Part shown: piece after piece, positions 21,401 to 30,742 of the stretch
Layout of the letters: each line of letters opens with the position of its first letter
How positions within the stretch are numbered: position 1 is the stretch's first letter
From: Volvox africanus
Lineage: Eukaryota; Chlorophyta; Chlorophyceae; Chlamydomonadales; Volvocaceae
Direction of reading: 5' to 3'
DNA length: 64,000 bases
NCBI GenBank assembly: GCA_030268105.1
Contig: BSDZ01000022.1
Coordinates: forward strand, 1,777,001-1,841,000
Notes under the pieces: generated by a model
What the model saw: only the letters and a program-made list of their open reading frames with translations
What the model was told of the DNA's origin: nothing
The model's database searches: none
Made by a program: the position numbers and the translations under genes

Positions 21401-22233
21401 GTGTGCTCCTCTGCTTGCACAAGTAGGAGATAACTCCGTGCTCCTTTAGCAATTCGTTTGCCTGCTGCTTTCGCAGATACTGTCTCGACAGTAGTCGCTG
21501 CATAAAGTGTTGCAGTGACATAGTTCATGAGGGTAATCGCATCAAGGTTAACGTCGATACCCAGGGAAGACCAAAGGGATGGCGTAAACGTATACGCATC
21601 ATTTGGCTTCTTATACACTGTCAGGGTATGAGTTGCCCAGCACATTGTGGCTTTTCGTTTTCCTAACCAGTCATTAGCCAGGATAATATCAACACCTGGG
21701 ACATCTTGCTTTAGAACAAGGAGTTTGACTGTGTTGTGGAACTTGTCAATTTGAAGATTGGTAACAACTGAGCCCTCAATCAGTTCTGTGTTGCCATTAG
21801 CCACTTCAACTGAGCTGGTAAGTGTGGGTTTGAGAGCAAGAGCCATTTTCTTAACGGCTGTTAGGGATATAAACCCGTCTGCGGTACCTTTACAATTGGC
21901 ACCGGAATCGGCCAAGACTTTGCAGGCCGTTTGGCACAGTTGAGCATCAAAGATCATAGAAGGTGTAGAACCAACTATGGAGTTCAAGTGCACGGTAGTG
22001 GACGGTCGGTCATACTCCATAGCTGGAGAGGCCATGGGACACCGGGCATAAGCTCCCGTACTCCTGTGCAACTTTTCTTCAGGAACAATTGTTTCCCTGG
22101 TGCATATGTTTTGATCAGGCGAAAGCCTGCTGCTCGCATACTGTGCTCTATTGAGCTCCACTTGGGGACTACAAAGACTGCAGAGGTATTTTCTGGATCT
22201 TTGTGTTTGCAGGAGATATAGTGTTTTTGCCAT
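18469..22233 (-). CDS. pol: F Pol polyprotein (1254 aa) with C-terminal chromodomain
   Basis: An intact frame. Protease has LADSGAN (about residues 108-114); reverse transcriptase spans roughly 330-520 with FSSLDLQQGYHQ and VYLDDILVF; RNase H has WSDASIHG and QECLGTVLALEEW; integrase has the H-H-C-C finger (HDTPCAGHRG, CPQCQHNK) and the D-D-E residues in SMDLITQLP, ISDRDPRF and DGQTERMN; the C-terminus has a chromodomain (REYLIKWEGYDSTHNTYE). The first ATG is at 22233 and the frame is -1 relative to gag and the Dam-like frame, overlapping the latter by 250 nt. No canonical slippery heptamer was found in the right phase, so internal initiation or an unusual frameshift is needed. Confidence 0.9.
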   Translation of the reverse strand: MAKTLYLLQTQRSRKYLCSLCSPQVELNRAQYASSRLSPDQNICTRETIVPEEKLHRSTGAYARCPMASPAMEYDRPSTTVHLNSIVGSTPSMIFDAQLCQTACKVLADSGANCKGTADGFISLTAVKKMALALKPTLTSSVEVANGNTELIEGSVVTNLQIDKFHNTVKLLVLKQDVPGVDIILANDWLGKRKATMCWATHTLTVYKKPNDAYTFTPSLWSSLGIDVNLDAITLMNYVTATLYAATTVETVSAKAAGKRIAKGARSYLLLVQAEEHTPTPDPSSGGNNLLANLKLSELLEEYKDVSEDLQGLPPDRDIGHTIPLVDGAIPPAKRAYRLTQLEQQEVKKQVTELLNKGYIEPSTSPYGAPVLFVEKANGQGLRMVLDYRALNKLTIKRQYPMPNITDLFDQLQGATIFSSLDLQQGYHQILISPQDVEKTAFIAPGMGQFQFKVLCFGLTNAPATFQAVMNRVFTDYIGKFVLVYLDDILVFSKTPAEHEQHLRLVLSLLQKHQFKAKLSKCQFNRFELHFLGHKVSQEGLKVDDRKVTVIKDWPVPTDIKRLRAFLGLANYFRRFIQGYSSLVAPLTTLTSEKVPFHWTEACEAAFQGVKHALTNAPVLKLPELDKPFTVWSDASIHGTGAVLLQDDHPVAYTSSKFNKAEYNYSTTDQECLGTVLALEEWRCYLEGASDVTLIRDHQPLVYLQEQKSVDKLSRRQARWMERLSRFTFKWEYRPGRVNVADPISRVHDVVLNLLSAALIDSDLGHRIIRGYDGDLNLTKTKVAKLRLKKKGNFWYNGSQIYIPNQADLRRVIMKEYHDTPCAGHRGIDRTKQVIAQTYWWPGLDTDVKAYVKSCPQCQHNKPTNTKPGGLLQPLPIPSSVWESISMDLITQLPTTRNGHDAIVVFVDRLSKMTHFAPTHTTAGAEELARLFVATVFRQHGLPKNIISDRDPRFTSNFWKEIFRLLGTHLHMSTAFHPQTDGQTERMNHLLEETLRHYISPNQDDWDDHLPLIEFAINNSKQRSTGMTPFLLNGVQQPRVPVDLHIPSKVPAADEYSTIMRKRLQLAKTCLQAAQSRRKQDAESSRRPVRYEVGQKVLLGTKNINLKKPGTKKLMPKFIGPYTVVANIGETAVKLGLPAESRLHPVFHVSLLKPFKEDAQRQPPSPLVIEGEPFYMVEAIVDHRDVSIHGGRGKTRREYLIKWEGYDSTHNTYETEASLKESDPLVEAIEEYERRLKAKGPKPTEKETSSKRRR

Positions 22234-22523
22234 TGAGCAATGTGATTGTAAGGAGGATTAATCCAAGCAAACTCACCTGCAAGATTATGGGTCACAAATG
22301 GGTTTGATGGAGAGGCAAAACGTGGACAGAGACTATTATTGCCCGAATCGTTACATGTGGCGTCAAAGGTAAATTGACGGCCGAGTTGGGTCTCAACCTG
22401 ACGGAATTCATCAGGCCGGAACATCCGAGCAGTCTGAGGGCTGTCGGTCATGGGCAACACAAACTCTCCATCTGGTGCAACCAGTTTAACTGGTTCACAT
22501 TCCTCCACACGCTTGCCAGGGTC
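21984..22523 (-). CDS. F Dam-type (N6-adenine methyltransferase-like) domain
   Basis: This 179-codon frame continues gag in the same frame after its UAG (22526-22524). It opens without an ATG; the first in-frame ATG is about 25 codons in. The pattern FTFDATCN, then N-x-L-CPRF, a spacer, and WINPPYNHI (NPPY at 22259-22248), then FVVPKW, fits the phage Dam family (Pfam Dam type: a DxxA/N element, then an Asn-Pro-Pro-Tyr catalytic motif IV). Such domains are known from DIRS-like retroelements but are not a standard part of Ty3/gypsy. The conserved part ends near LFLKK; the last 30 codons overlap pol. Activity is unproven. Confidence 0.65.
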   Translation of the reverse strand, partial: DPGKRVEECEPVKLVAPDGEFVLPMTDSPQTARMFRPDEFRQVETQLGRQFTFDATCNDSGNNSLCPRFASPSNPFVTHNLAGEFAWINPPYNHIAQWQKHYISCKHKDPENTSAVFVVPKWSSIEHSMRAAGFRLIKTYAPGKQLFLKKSCTGVRELMPGVPWPLQLWSMTDRPLPCT

Positions 22524-24005
22524 CTATTCGTGCATTTTAGATTCGAGACGGGCAGCAAGCGCCAACTTCTTTTCCGCCTCAGCCTTGATCGCCTTGGAAC
22601 AGTCCACTACGTGGTCCGGCCAAGACTGGCCTGGCTTCTTAAAGCCATGGCAATAACGGCACCGGGTACTAGGAGGCTTGTCAGAAGTGTGGTCGGTCCG
22701 GGGCTTCTTGCTCACGGACTGCCAGCCCTGAGGAAATCGGGAAATAGGGCGTTTTTGGTAGGGATGTCTGGATTTAGGGGTGGTTACCGTAGCCGCTTTC
22801 AGCTCAACGGTGGCAGTCTTATCTTTCCCTGCCTTCCACCGGACCTCTTGGCCGACTGCATATAGGATGCATTTATCTAAATCCTGCCAGTCCTTGCCCT
22901 CATCGTCGGTTGCACACCGACCCCGAAGTGTTGGAACTAAGCCTTTGATGTACCAGCTAATCTGGTCGGCTTTATCCATGTCCTTAGCTTCGCGTAGGAC
23001 ATCATGGAAGCGCTGTGTGTACTCAGCAACGGTTTCAGCAGTTTTCATGTCGTATTCGTGAGAGTGCAAGCGATCCCTTGCTGCCATGGCAGTGTTGCGT
23101 TGCGTGTCCCCATATTGCAGGAGAAATGCCGCCCTTAAGGTTTCGCGTGTGAGGGGTTTCTTGCCCGACTTGTGCATCTCTAGGACATCTGCTGCCCAGA
23201 CCTGTGCTTTGCCCGTTAAGAAGTACACTATGTGCTCAAATCTATTAGGGCTAACCTCACTTGGCCGGCTGGATTTTGGGGCGGTTGTCTGAGAATTGCT
23301 ACCCCCAGCTAGGTGTGCGGTTGCTTCCACCCAAAGGGACTGAACCTCCTCGAGTGTTGGCACCTGAACTAGGTGTTTCTCTAGGATGGCTTGCAGCGTT
23401 GTTTGCTGGAGGGCATCCTTAGGCAAAAGGGTTGTGATGCTCGACCCAGCGATTGTGGAAATAATATCTAGGATCGCTTTTTTGCGTGAGTCGGCCGCTT
23501 CAGATGATTGTGAACGCTCCGAAAGGCGTTCGAAAATCTGTTCTAATAGGGCTCGCGTGCGGTCCGTATCCGCGCGGAGGGCACCCATCTGATTTTCGAA
23601 GGACTCCTTAAGGTGCGTGATTTCGCTTTCTAATGCAACAACACGATTATGTGTTGCTTTGCGCATTGTTTCTGCGACGTGTTGGGCCGCGCGCGTTTGT
23701 TCTGGTGTGCGCTGCGGAAGGCCATTGGGAGGTAACTCGACATCTCCTTCATCCGGCATTGGTTCTTGGGACCCGCGGATAATAGGAATATTATTATTAA
23801 AATTATTGGTGGGAATTACTGGAGCCGAAGGCACCGTTTCCGTAGGTTCAATGTTTATCCGATGTGGTCGTCGATTGGCGGCTATGGCGGCTAAACGCTC
23901 TAGTCGCAAAATTTTATTGAGATTTTTACGTTTAAAACGTAAGAGTTCCTTCCGCGCCTTTTGCTGCGGAGGATTTGTGGTTGTGTTGGGAGTGTCACGT
24001 GGCAT
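22524..24005 (-). CDS. gag: F Gag (493 aa)
   Basis: The start ATG at 24005 is followed by a Lys/Arg-rich N-terminus. A long coiled-coil-like stretch (about residues 100-165) precedes a capsid-like region (about 230-380, with YFLTGKAQVWAADVL and a following FLLQYGD helix). The C-terminus is basic with an atypical zinc-binding cluster CRYC...H...C, with about 14 residues between the second Cys and His. The frame ends in UAG (GAA-TAG-GAC) and the reading frame beyond stays open into the Dam-like domain. It is unrelated in detail to the A/B Gag. Confidence 0.83.
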   Translation of the reverse strand: MPRDTPNTTTNPPQQKARKELLRFKRKNLNKILRLERLAAIAANRRPHRINIEPTETVPSAPVIPTNNFNNNIPIIRGSQEPMPDEGDVELPPNGLPQRTPEQTRAAQHVAETMRKATHNRVVALESEITHLKESFENQMGALRADTDRTRALLEQIFERLSERSQSSEAADSRKKAILDIISTIAGSSITTLLPKDALQQTTLQAILEKHLVQVPTLEEVQSLWVEATAHLAGGSNSQTTAPKSSRPSEVSPNRFEHIVYFLTGKAQVWAADVLEMHKSGKKPLTRETLRAAFLLQYGDTQRNTAMAARDRLHSHEYDMKTAETVAEYTQRFHDVLREAKDMDKADQISWYIKGLVPTLRGRCATDDEGKDWQDLDKCILYAVGQEVRWKAGKDKTATVELKAATVTTPKSRHPYQKRPISRFPQGWQSVSKKPRTDHTSDKPPSTRCRYCHGFKKPGQSWPDHVVDCSKAIKAEAEKKLALAARLESKMHE

Positions 24006-24045
24006 TGAGCAAGTTTATCTCACCTGAGGAGGATCGTTGCTCAGA

Positions 24046-24057
24046 CCCTCGCTACCA
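24046..24057 (-). other. F primer binding site
   Basis: TGGTAGCGAGGG on the minus strand, two bases inside the 5' LTR. It starts with the TGG expected for a tRNA CCA end; the tRNA is not identified. Confidence 0.55.
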
Positions 24058-24059
24058 AT

Positions 24060-24327
24060 TGTAGCAGTCCCTTTCTATTGGGAATAATTGGTGACAGCGG
24101 AGTCTTGAACTCCGAACAATTAGTAGTGTAATACTAAAAATGTCAGGCCTTAGCTCTTCACCAGGGTGACTTTAGTATTGGCTCACCTAGCCAAGATGTA
24201 CGGCAATCTTCTTTGCAAATCGCGACGTTTACTCGTAGTTAGTTTTTGGTTAGGCATCATGCTTATTGCATGATTGCCTACCGCTTTATCTGGGCCTATT
24301 TCTCTAAGGTAAATGTAGTTTCCTACA
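24060..24327 (-). repeat. F right (5') LTR (268 bp)
   Basis: Termini TGTAG...CTACA. It lacks an 86-bp block present in the left LTR and has a 19-bp extra block near 24300-24318. The right flank is gag of D. Confidence 0.8.
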
Positions 24328-25520
24328 AGTAGGGTGCTCTCCCGCACACCTCAGGCAAAGATTAGCGAACTTCCGACGGTCAAACTCTGAACGTCGGCAC
24401 TCCCATTTCTGCATATAGGGATCCTCTGTCCGGGGCTTTTTAATACTAGGAGCCGCGTTCTGCATTGCAGCTACAGTCGGCGTGCTCCCCCTTCGTTTCC
24501 CTTTCACGTGGCCCGAGCTTGGCCCAGCTCCTGCGGACCCACGGTTACTTGGGCTTTGGCGTCCGCGAGCGTCATACCGTCTTTCTTTTCGAACGGTAGT
24601 TGTGGCCACCACAGGGCGCTGGCGATCAGGACCCTGGTCCTTCGGTGTCGATTCCGAAGGTAGTTCCTGCGCTCACATCACGTGAACGTGAGGATTAATT
24701 TGCTTAGTGTCTTTACCAGCCAAATTCCGAACCTCCGCACCTCTAGCAAAAGTTACTTAGGCATCGTAAGATTAAAACGGAATTCCATTAAGGTCAGTGG
24801 CGCACCACCGTGCAAGGGATTCGGTAAGACCGCGATGAAACCAAAAGATGCGATCCTCCTCAGGAAAGATAACAATAGAAGTTATCAGTGCCTCAAAGCA
24901 TGACTGATAAGCAGGGACGGTCTCGTGTGGATGCATATGGTACGTGCCTTGTGCCAGCGTCTTACGAGCCTCATTACTACGCGAGGGAACTTCGGTAGCA
25001 AAACGAGCGAGAAGAGCATCGATCAGGTTGTCGAACGTATATTTAACTCTAGCAGTTGTCCACTCGTCATACCAATCCTTTGCAGCGCCCTCAAGGGTAT
25101 TTCCAACGAACAGGCATTTAATGGAGTCGCATTCCCCGCCGTGCACCGCTTGCAGATATTGCCTAGCATCACGAATGTAGGCCCATGTCCTATCCGCGAC
25201 ACTATTTCCTGAATTCTTAGCCTTTTCGTCAGCGGATATATTAAGCTTAGGCACGGGGATGGTCAACTTCTTTACCTCCGGTATCCGACGGGTTCTTGAA
25301 CCGCAGGTGTTACCGGAGCCCATTGCGCTCCAGCTCCTTCACTCGTTGTAGCTGCTGCCGACAGTGGTACAATTAAGTGTGAAGGGGTCTGGAGAATAAT
25401 GGGATCTGACATAATACGAGTCCCGACAATATCGGGATCAGCAAAAGCAGTTCTAGCGGCGAGACCGCCGTCGGGCTGGCTTGCGGTGCCCAGATAGGAA
25501 CTATCTTCGCATCCTGACAT
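24328..25520 (-). pseudogene. D gag, frameshifted and 3'-truncated
   Basis: Homologous to A1 Gag but divergent. Pieces lie at 25520-25272, 25323-24772 (capsid region with EGAAKDWYDEWTTA) and 24612-24328 (basic region and start of the knuckle, CLRCAGEH). Frame breaks occur near 25290 and 24770-24640. Sequence stops inside the zinc knuckle where F begins, so its gag-pol stop is not available for comparison. Confidence 0.8.
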
Positions 25521-25793
25521 GGAGCACGAACTTATGTTTATGAACAGGAATTTACTAAAAGACCTGTGAGCAAGTTAACACAAGAGGAATTTTCGACTAC
25601 TCGCAAACCGACAGTACTCCCGAGTAAGCCGAGAAGAAAAGCGATGTAATCTGTAAGGCCGTCTTTTATCTCTGTAGTTCTCTGGATTAAGGCCTTGATT
25701 TGTTCCGTATTTAGGTGTTGTCCAGCCAACACCGCGTTCAGTGTTGGCGTACGTTCACCTGCGACTCACAGTGCAAGCTCGCAACGAGAATGC

Positions 25794-26618
25794 TGTTGTA
25801 CCTCTCGTTCGCGTTTGCTCATGAGTATCTGCACGTCTGGAGACTATCGACGCCGATGCGCGAGCACTTGCAAGTACAGCAAGGCAAGCGAGAGCAAACA
25901 GAGACAGCGGAAGACTTCAAGACGAAGAGAGATATAACTTACGGTCTTACAGGTCGGAATGATGCAATGGACGAAATCGCCGTCAGCGCCGGAAGCAAGC
26001 AATCATCACGCGGCGGTGATTAGCGAAGTTCAGGCTTTAGCTCGGGCTAAGTAGAATATCGTATAGTAATAGTAATGTAGAACACACAAGTGTTCTCCGG
26101 TATCGAATGTCTTGTCTAGCTTAGCCGTCCTCGCATCTGTTATACTCGCAGCATCGCAGTGCCGTACGATTCACATTAGGAGGCCGATCCTAGATGTGAC
26201 AACCCTACTGCGTCCAGGCGATGTCTACGCATAATAACGTGTAAGCCTTTCCGGCATTCGCATGATGCAAGGGTCCGGATAACGATATCCGGTTGCAGGG
26301 CATGCATCGCGACGAGTGCGGCGCTCTCAACGTGTGCTTTAATGAAGTAATATTATATCAGATAATATTACTTATCGTTTCGTAGCACGAGCATAATGCG
26401 CACTTCAATGATTAGGTCATTCATGCATGCTAGGCGGATTTGCCATGGTGCGATGTCGCGATGGATAATGACAACATGCCAGATGCATATATAAATGTAT
26501 GCGAATACATTTATATCATGCAGATTCATTCATATGTAATGCGTTCATCACAAAAGCACTTCGACTCATAGGATCGCGTCGACCTACGCGTCGACGGGAA
26601 ATGAACCGTAGCACAACA
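25794..26618 (-). repeat. B 3' LTR (825 bp)
   Basis: TGTTGTACCTCTCG...CGTAGCACAACA. It contains the palindromes GTAATATTATATCAGATAAT (around 26347-26372) and CCGGATAACGATATCCGG (around 26275-26292) and a CACATTAGGAGG/CCTAGATGTG pair. Confidence 0.95.
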
Positions 26619-26633
26619 ATTATCCCCCCTCCC
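26619..26633 (-). other. B polypurine tract
   Basis: On the minus strand GGGAGGGGGGATAAT directly precedes the 3' LTR; the same tract precedes the E 3' LTR at 35099-35113. Confidence 0.8.
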
Positions 26634-26677
26634 GTATGCAGCGTCCTCGCTGCATCATACAGCATCGACTGCAGGGG

Positions 26678-29600
26678 TCATTGGGCTTGTGTGGCACGTT
26701 TGCGGGCTTCTTCGAGCAGGGGTTTCATGTCCTGTGAGAAGTTGCGTGCCGGTTCCCATGAGTTGTGCTCGTCGGTATACCCTGTCCACTTAACCAAGTA
26801 CTCGTGTACTGTTCGCTTACGTCGGTGTCGGCCCACACGACGCGCGCGATAATCTAACACCCGCTCCACATCGTAAAACTTCTGTTTACCAGCGATCCAG
26901 GTCTCGAGAACTGGTTCGATCGCTGCGGGGGCGTTAGCAGGCTCAGGGACGGGTTCCGTACCACGATACGGACGAACAAGCGATACGTGAAACGTGGGGT
27001 GAATGGGCATATCAGCGGGCAATGCAAGCTCCACAGCCACATTCCCAACCATGCGCACGACAGGATACGGACCAATCCAGCGGGGTAAGAGTTTTCGGGA
27101 TCCGTCGGCCAAGGAACGCAAGTTCTTGGTGCTTAGCAACACGAGTTGCCCTTCCGAAAACGTCACATCCTGCTTGGATTTGTTGTAGTATTCTGTCGTT
27201 CGTTGCTGCGCCGCGTCCAAACACGACTTCGCGTCTGTGATTCGGGACATAAAAGACTTGGCAAAAAGTTTAGCAGCAGGCACGTTCACTTCCAACTCAC
27301 GCCACACGGGTAGCGCGGGATGAAACCCGTAGTTAAGAAAGAACGGACTTTTGCCTGTAGAGCGGTTAACAGCGTTGTTAAGCGCGAATTCTGCCGCAGT
27401 CAAATATGTATCCCAAACAAGTGGTGTGCGACCAGCATAATTGCGCAACATATCACCCAACGTGCGGTTTGTGCGTTCGGTTTGACCATCAGTCTGCGGG
27501 TGATACGCCGTGCTCAGGTTGACGCGCATGCCAACTAGTTTGCAGAGCGCTTCCCAAAACTTAGACGTGAACTGTCCACCGCGGTCCGAGATCACATTTT
27601 TGGGAATCCCGTGTAACCGAACCACATTATCGAAAAACAAACGTGCGGTTTGCTCAGCCGTGCAGGATGATGTGCATGGTGCTAGGTGAACCATCTTAGT
27701 CAGACGATCGACCATTACGAACACCGCATCGTATCCCCCCTCAGTTTTGGGCAGCGCGACTACGAAGTCCATGGAAACACTTTCCCAAGGCGCATCCGGG
27801 ACAGGCAACGGTTGCAACAACCCATGGCCCTTACCGGACAAAGCCTTATTGCGCTGGCACAGACTGCATGTCTGGACGAAGTTCGCCGCATCCTTAGCCA
27901 AACGAGGCCACCAAAAGGAACGTTGCACCAAGTCGATCAATCGCTTGCTACCAGGGTGTCCTGCTAACGGGTCCTCGTGGAACCGCGCAAGGATGTCGTA
28001 GCGTAGCGCGTCGTTGTTCGGAACGACGATTTGCGTAGCTGCACCCTCCGTCCGTAGCCAAAGGCCATTCTGCTTGCGAAGGTTTTCTACATTAGCCGGG
28101 TCCGCGAACCAGGCGTCTGCGCTGTAGGCAACCTTCAACCGCTCCGCGAGGTCCGTCGCGATCGGAACCTCCTCGCTACGCGGCCGCACGACGGGCGCTG
28201 CCAAAATTGCAGCGTGTAGCGACGGATGTCGACTGAGAGCATCGGCAATATTCAATTTACCAGAAATATACTCCCAGGTGCAGTTGAACCTAGCTAGATA
28301 TTCCATCCACCTAGCTTGACGGCGGTTCAACGTCGGAACGCTTTGCAAAAACGTTAGGGGCTTATGGTCAGTCTTTAAAGTAAACGGGCGTCCCTCGAGG
28401 TAACAGCGCCATTCCTTTAAAGCATGCAGCACGGCCAGAAGCTCCTGTTCCCCGGTGGTGTAGCGAATCTCCGCACCAGAAAACTTCTTACTCGTGAAGG
28501 CGATCGGTCGCCCTTCCTGTAGCAATACAGCGCCGCTTCCAAATATTGAGGCATCAGACACTACCTCAACACGAAATGGCAACGAGTAATCAGGGAATGC
28601 AAGGGTGACATCTTCGGCAACGATTCGTTTGAGCTCTTCGAATGCCCGCTGGCATTGCGACGTCCACGACTCGAGCGAAACGAAAACGCCTTTGCGAGTT
28701 AAGTTAGTAAGCGGGGCCGCAATGATGGAATATTTTTCAATGAACTTCCGGAAATAATTGGTCAAGCCAAGGAACTTACGCAGCTCCGTGAGGTTCTGAG
28801 GCGCGGGCCAATCGCGAACCACGGCGACCTTCCGCGGGTCCATCTTCACACCGGTGGCCGACACAATGTGGCCCAAATATTCCACCTGAGGCTGCGCCCA
28901 AAAGCATTTGGCGCGTTTAGCAAACAATTGCTCCCGCCTCATAACGTCGAGCACGAGCCGCAGATGCTCCAAGTGCTCCTCGCGCGTCTTAGAATATACC
29001 AAGATGTCATCCAGGTAGCAAACAACGAACCTGTCGATAAACGGCCTAAACATTCGGTCCATAACCGCCTGAAACGTCGCAGGGGCATTAGTCAAACCAA
29101 ACGATAGGACCGTATACTCAAAGTGACCGAAGGGCGTCCGAAAAGCGGTTTTCGGAATATCAGAGGCAGCGATGCGAATCTGATTGTAGCCCTGTTGTAA
29201 GTCAATTGAGGAAAAATAAGCCGAGCCCTTCAGCTTATCCAACAGGTCGTCCACGCGTGGCAAAGGGTAGCGATTTTTCACCGTATTCGCATTTAACCCC
29301 CGGTAATCGATGCACATGCGCAAGGTCCCATCCTTCTTACCGACAAACAAAATCGGTGCAGAATACGGGGATGTGCTGGGGCGTATCATACCCTTCGCGA
29401 GCAAATCCGTCACCTGGCGCTTCACCTCGTCCAGTTCCAATGGACTCAACCTGTACATTGGCCGGGCCGTAGGCTGCGCTCCAGGCATGAGAGGGATTGT
29501 GTGATCAACAGGACGCATAGGTGGTAGGCCAGGGATATCTTTAAAGACGTCCTCATACTGCGACAGTAGGGCCTCAACCTCAGGATCCACAGAAATCTGC

Positions 29601-30739
29601 GCGGTGGTGACACAACAGCTCACCCGCGGCCTTAAAAGCAGTCCGTGGGCACCCTTCCGTAACAAACGGACGGCCTCCTTACGCCCGACTAGCTCTGGTT
29701 CGATTCGCGCGGCCATTGCGGTCACAGCGAAATTAACCATAGGCACCGCCTCAGTTTCGCCCCCCTTTGGTGTGACATGTTCGAACGACAGGAAAGGTAC
29801 CTTAATCGACAGAGTACCCTTGCACATATGCAGGGTTGCGGTCTCCATGTCGATGCGCGCGCGGTACTGTCGTAATGTCGACGACCCCATTATGTACGGT
29901 GCAGTCTCTGCTAAGCCCTGCAGCACGTACGGCCGGGTCACAACACGCAAAGGGCCTAACGATAGGCTAAGGGTAATCCTGCCCACGATGGGATGCTTAC
30001 CCCCGTCAGCAAGGGTAACCTGTGTACAATCAGACGACTCTGGGGACAACCCCAGCGCATTCACCTCTGCGACAGAGATGAAGTCGTCGCTGGCACCGGT
30101 GTCAACAAGTGCCTTCAGAGTACGGCCATTCAAACCGATCTGAACCACAGGGACACGGTTATCTACGAGCGACTGCCCAGCAGACAACGTCAGTGCACTT
30201 AAGGCGGGCCCGTAACCAACGGCACCCCCATCAGGAGCTTCGTACCAAACGTCAACCGAGTAGGATAGGTGTGGCCACGGAGCCAACGTACCCTCCCGAT
30301 CCACACCATTAAACAAAACGGTGCCCGGCTCGAACCGGTGGACATGCCGCATACCCCTTAACGATGCCTCTGCCTTGCGCCGACAGAAAGCGGGGAGTAA
30401 TACACATGCGGCAGTGCCTGGATATTGACGCCTACACCTCCTGTACATGGCCAACTGTTCCGACATCTCACGCAGAGACGAGGGGATGAACAAAACCACG
30501 TGGTTAGACAGATCGATAGACGACAGGGGACGGCGAGGTGTAAACAAATTACACAACGGGTCGAAGCAGAGAAGTCCCGTGCGTCCGTCAAGCGTGATGC
30601 GTCGCGCAATGACTCGCTCGATGTGTCCAAGTACACAAGGCAACAATGCCTTAACGGCTGGTCGTAAGGATGACCACCGACCACGCGTTAGTTCAGAAAA
30701 CCCAGGTAGAGCCCCCTCCGCAGGAACCCGGGCAAGCCC
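26678..30739 (-). CDS. pol: B Pol polyprotein (about 1353 codons after the gag UAG)
   Basis: Intact and the reference for the A/B/D/E family. Counting from the first marked Met codon (30646), which aligns with a Leu codon in other copies, protease DTGAS is near 182; reverse transcriptase spans about 390-600 with [12 protein letters not shown] and CYLDDILVY; RNase H has [10 protein letters not shown] and [13 protein letters not shown]; integrase has H-H-C-C ([18 protein letters not shown]) and D-D-E residues ([21 protein letters not shown]); the C-terminus is a chromodomain ([18 protein letters not shown]). The frame is the gag frame and has no stop between the gag UAG and protease. The ATG present in A1 at this place (3788) is GTT here, so a conserved pol start codon is lacking. 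Confidence 0.93.
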   Translation of the reverse strand, partial: GLARVPAEGALPGFSELTRGRWSSLRPAVKALLPCVLGHIERVIARRITLDGRTGLLCFDPLCNLFTPRRPLSSIDLSNHVVLFIPSSLREMSEQLAMYRRCRRQYPGTAACVLLPAFCRRKAEASLRGMRHVHRFEPGTVLFNGVDREGTLAPWPHLSYSVDVWYEAPDGGAVGYGPALSALTLSAGQSLVDNRVPVVQIGLNGRTLKALVDTGASDDFISVAEVNALGLSPESSDCTQVTLADGGKHPIVGRITLSLSLGPLRVVTRPYVLQGLAETAPYIMGSSTLRQYRARIDMETATLHMCKGTLSIKVPFLSFEHVTPKGGETEAVPMVNFAVTAMAARIEPELVGRKEAVRLLRKGAHGLLLRPRVSCCVTTAQISVDPEVEALLSQYEDVFKDIPGLPPMRPVDHTIPLMPGAQPTARPMYRLSPLELDEVKRQVTDLLAKGMIRPSTSPYSAPILFVGKKDGTLRMCIDYRGLNANTVKNRYPLPRVDDLLDKLKGSAYFSSIDLQQGYNQIRIAASDIPKTAFRTPFGHFEYTVLSFGLTNAPATFQAVMDRMFRPFIDRFVVCYLDDILVYSKTREEHLEHLRLVLDVMRREQLFAKRAKCFWAQPQVEYLGHIVSATGVKMDPRKVAVVRDWPAPQNLTELRKFLGLTNYFRKFIEKYSIIAAPLTNLTRKGVFVSLESWTSQCQRAFEELKRIVAEDVTLAFPDYSLPFRVEVVSDASIFGSGAVLLQEGRPIAFTSKKFSGAEIRYTTGEQELLAVLHALKEWRCYLEGRPFTLKTDHKPLTFLQSVPTLNRRQARWMEYLARFNCTWEYISGKLNIADALSRHPSLHAAILAAPVVRPRSEEVPIATDLAERLKVAYSADAWFADPANVENLRKQNGLWLRTEGAATQIVVPNNDALRYDILARFHEDPLAGHPGSKRLIDLVQRSFWWPRLAKDAANFVQTCSLCQRNKALSGKGHGLLQPLPVPDAPWESVSMDFVVALPKTEGGYDAVFVMVDRLTKMVHLAPCTSSCTAEQTARLFFDNVVRLHGIPKNVISDRGGQFTSKFWEALCKLVGMRVNLSTAYHPQTDGQTERTNRTLGDMLRNYAGRTPLVWDTYLTAAEFALNNAVNRSTGKSPFFLNYGFHPALPVWRELEVNVPAAKLFAKSFMSRITDAKSCLDAAQQRTTEYYNKSKQDVTFSEGQLVLLSTKNLRSLADGSRKLLPRWIGPYPVVRMVGNVAVELALPADMPIHPTFHVSLVRPYRGTEPVPEPANAPAAIEPVLETWIAGKQKFYDVERVLDYRARRVGRHRRKRTVHEYLVKWTGYTDEHNSWEPARNFSQDMKPLLEEARKRATQAQ

Positions 30740-30742
30740 CTA
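30701..30742 (-). promoter_or_regulatory. Candidate UAG readthrough signal, gag-pol junction of B
   Basis: TAG (30742-30740), spacer GGGCTTG, CCCGGG (30732-30727), 20-nt loop, CCTGGG (30706-30701). The C-to-T change in the second arm keeps pairing as a G-U wobble. Confidence 0.62.

Larger units (their letters stand above)
13318..24327 (-). mobile_element. Ty3/gypsy chromovirus F with Dam-like domain
   Basis: Minus-strand element: 5' LTR 24060-24327, primer site, gag, in-frame UAG, Dam-like domain, pol with chromodomain, purine tract (AGAGGGGGGGAA, near 18435-18446), 3' LTR 18434 down to 13318 interrupted by copia C1. LTR ends are TGTAG and CTACA. The two LTRs differ by an 86-bp block near the start and by a 19-bp block near the other end, and the flanks (AGGTC at left, AGTAG at right) are not a target duplication. 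The element therefore looks like a recombinant of two F copies. Confidence 0.85.

Noticed and set aside
22091..22097. GGGAAAC heptamer as -1 slippery site for F pol
   Set aside because: It is in the third frame, not phased for a shift from the Dam-like frame to pol.
25794..26025. Open frames of 60-110 codons recurring in every A/B LTR (for example 25715-26023, 31838-32068, 5518-5700)
   Set aside because: They recur only because the LTR is repeated, lie antisense to the elements, change frame and length between copies and show no domain.
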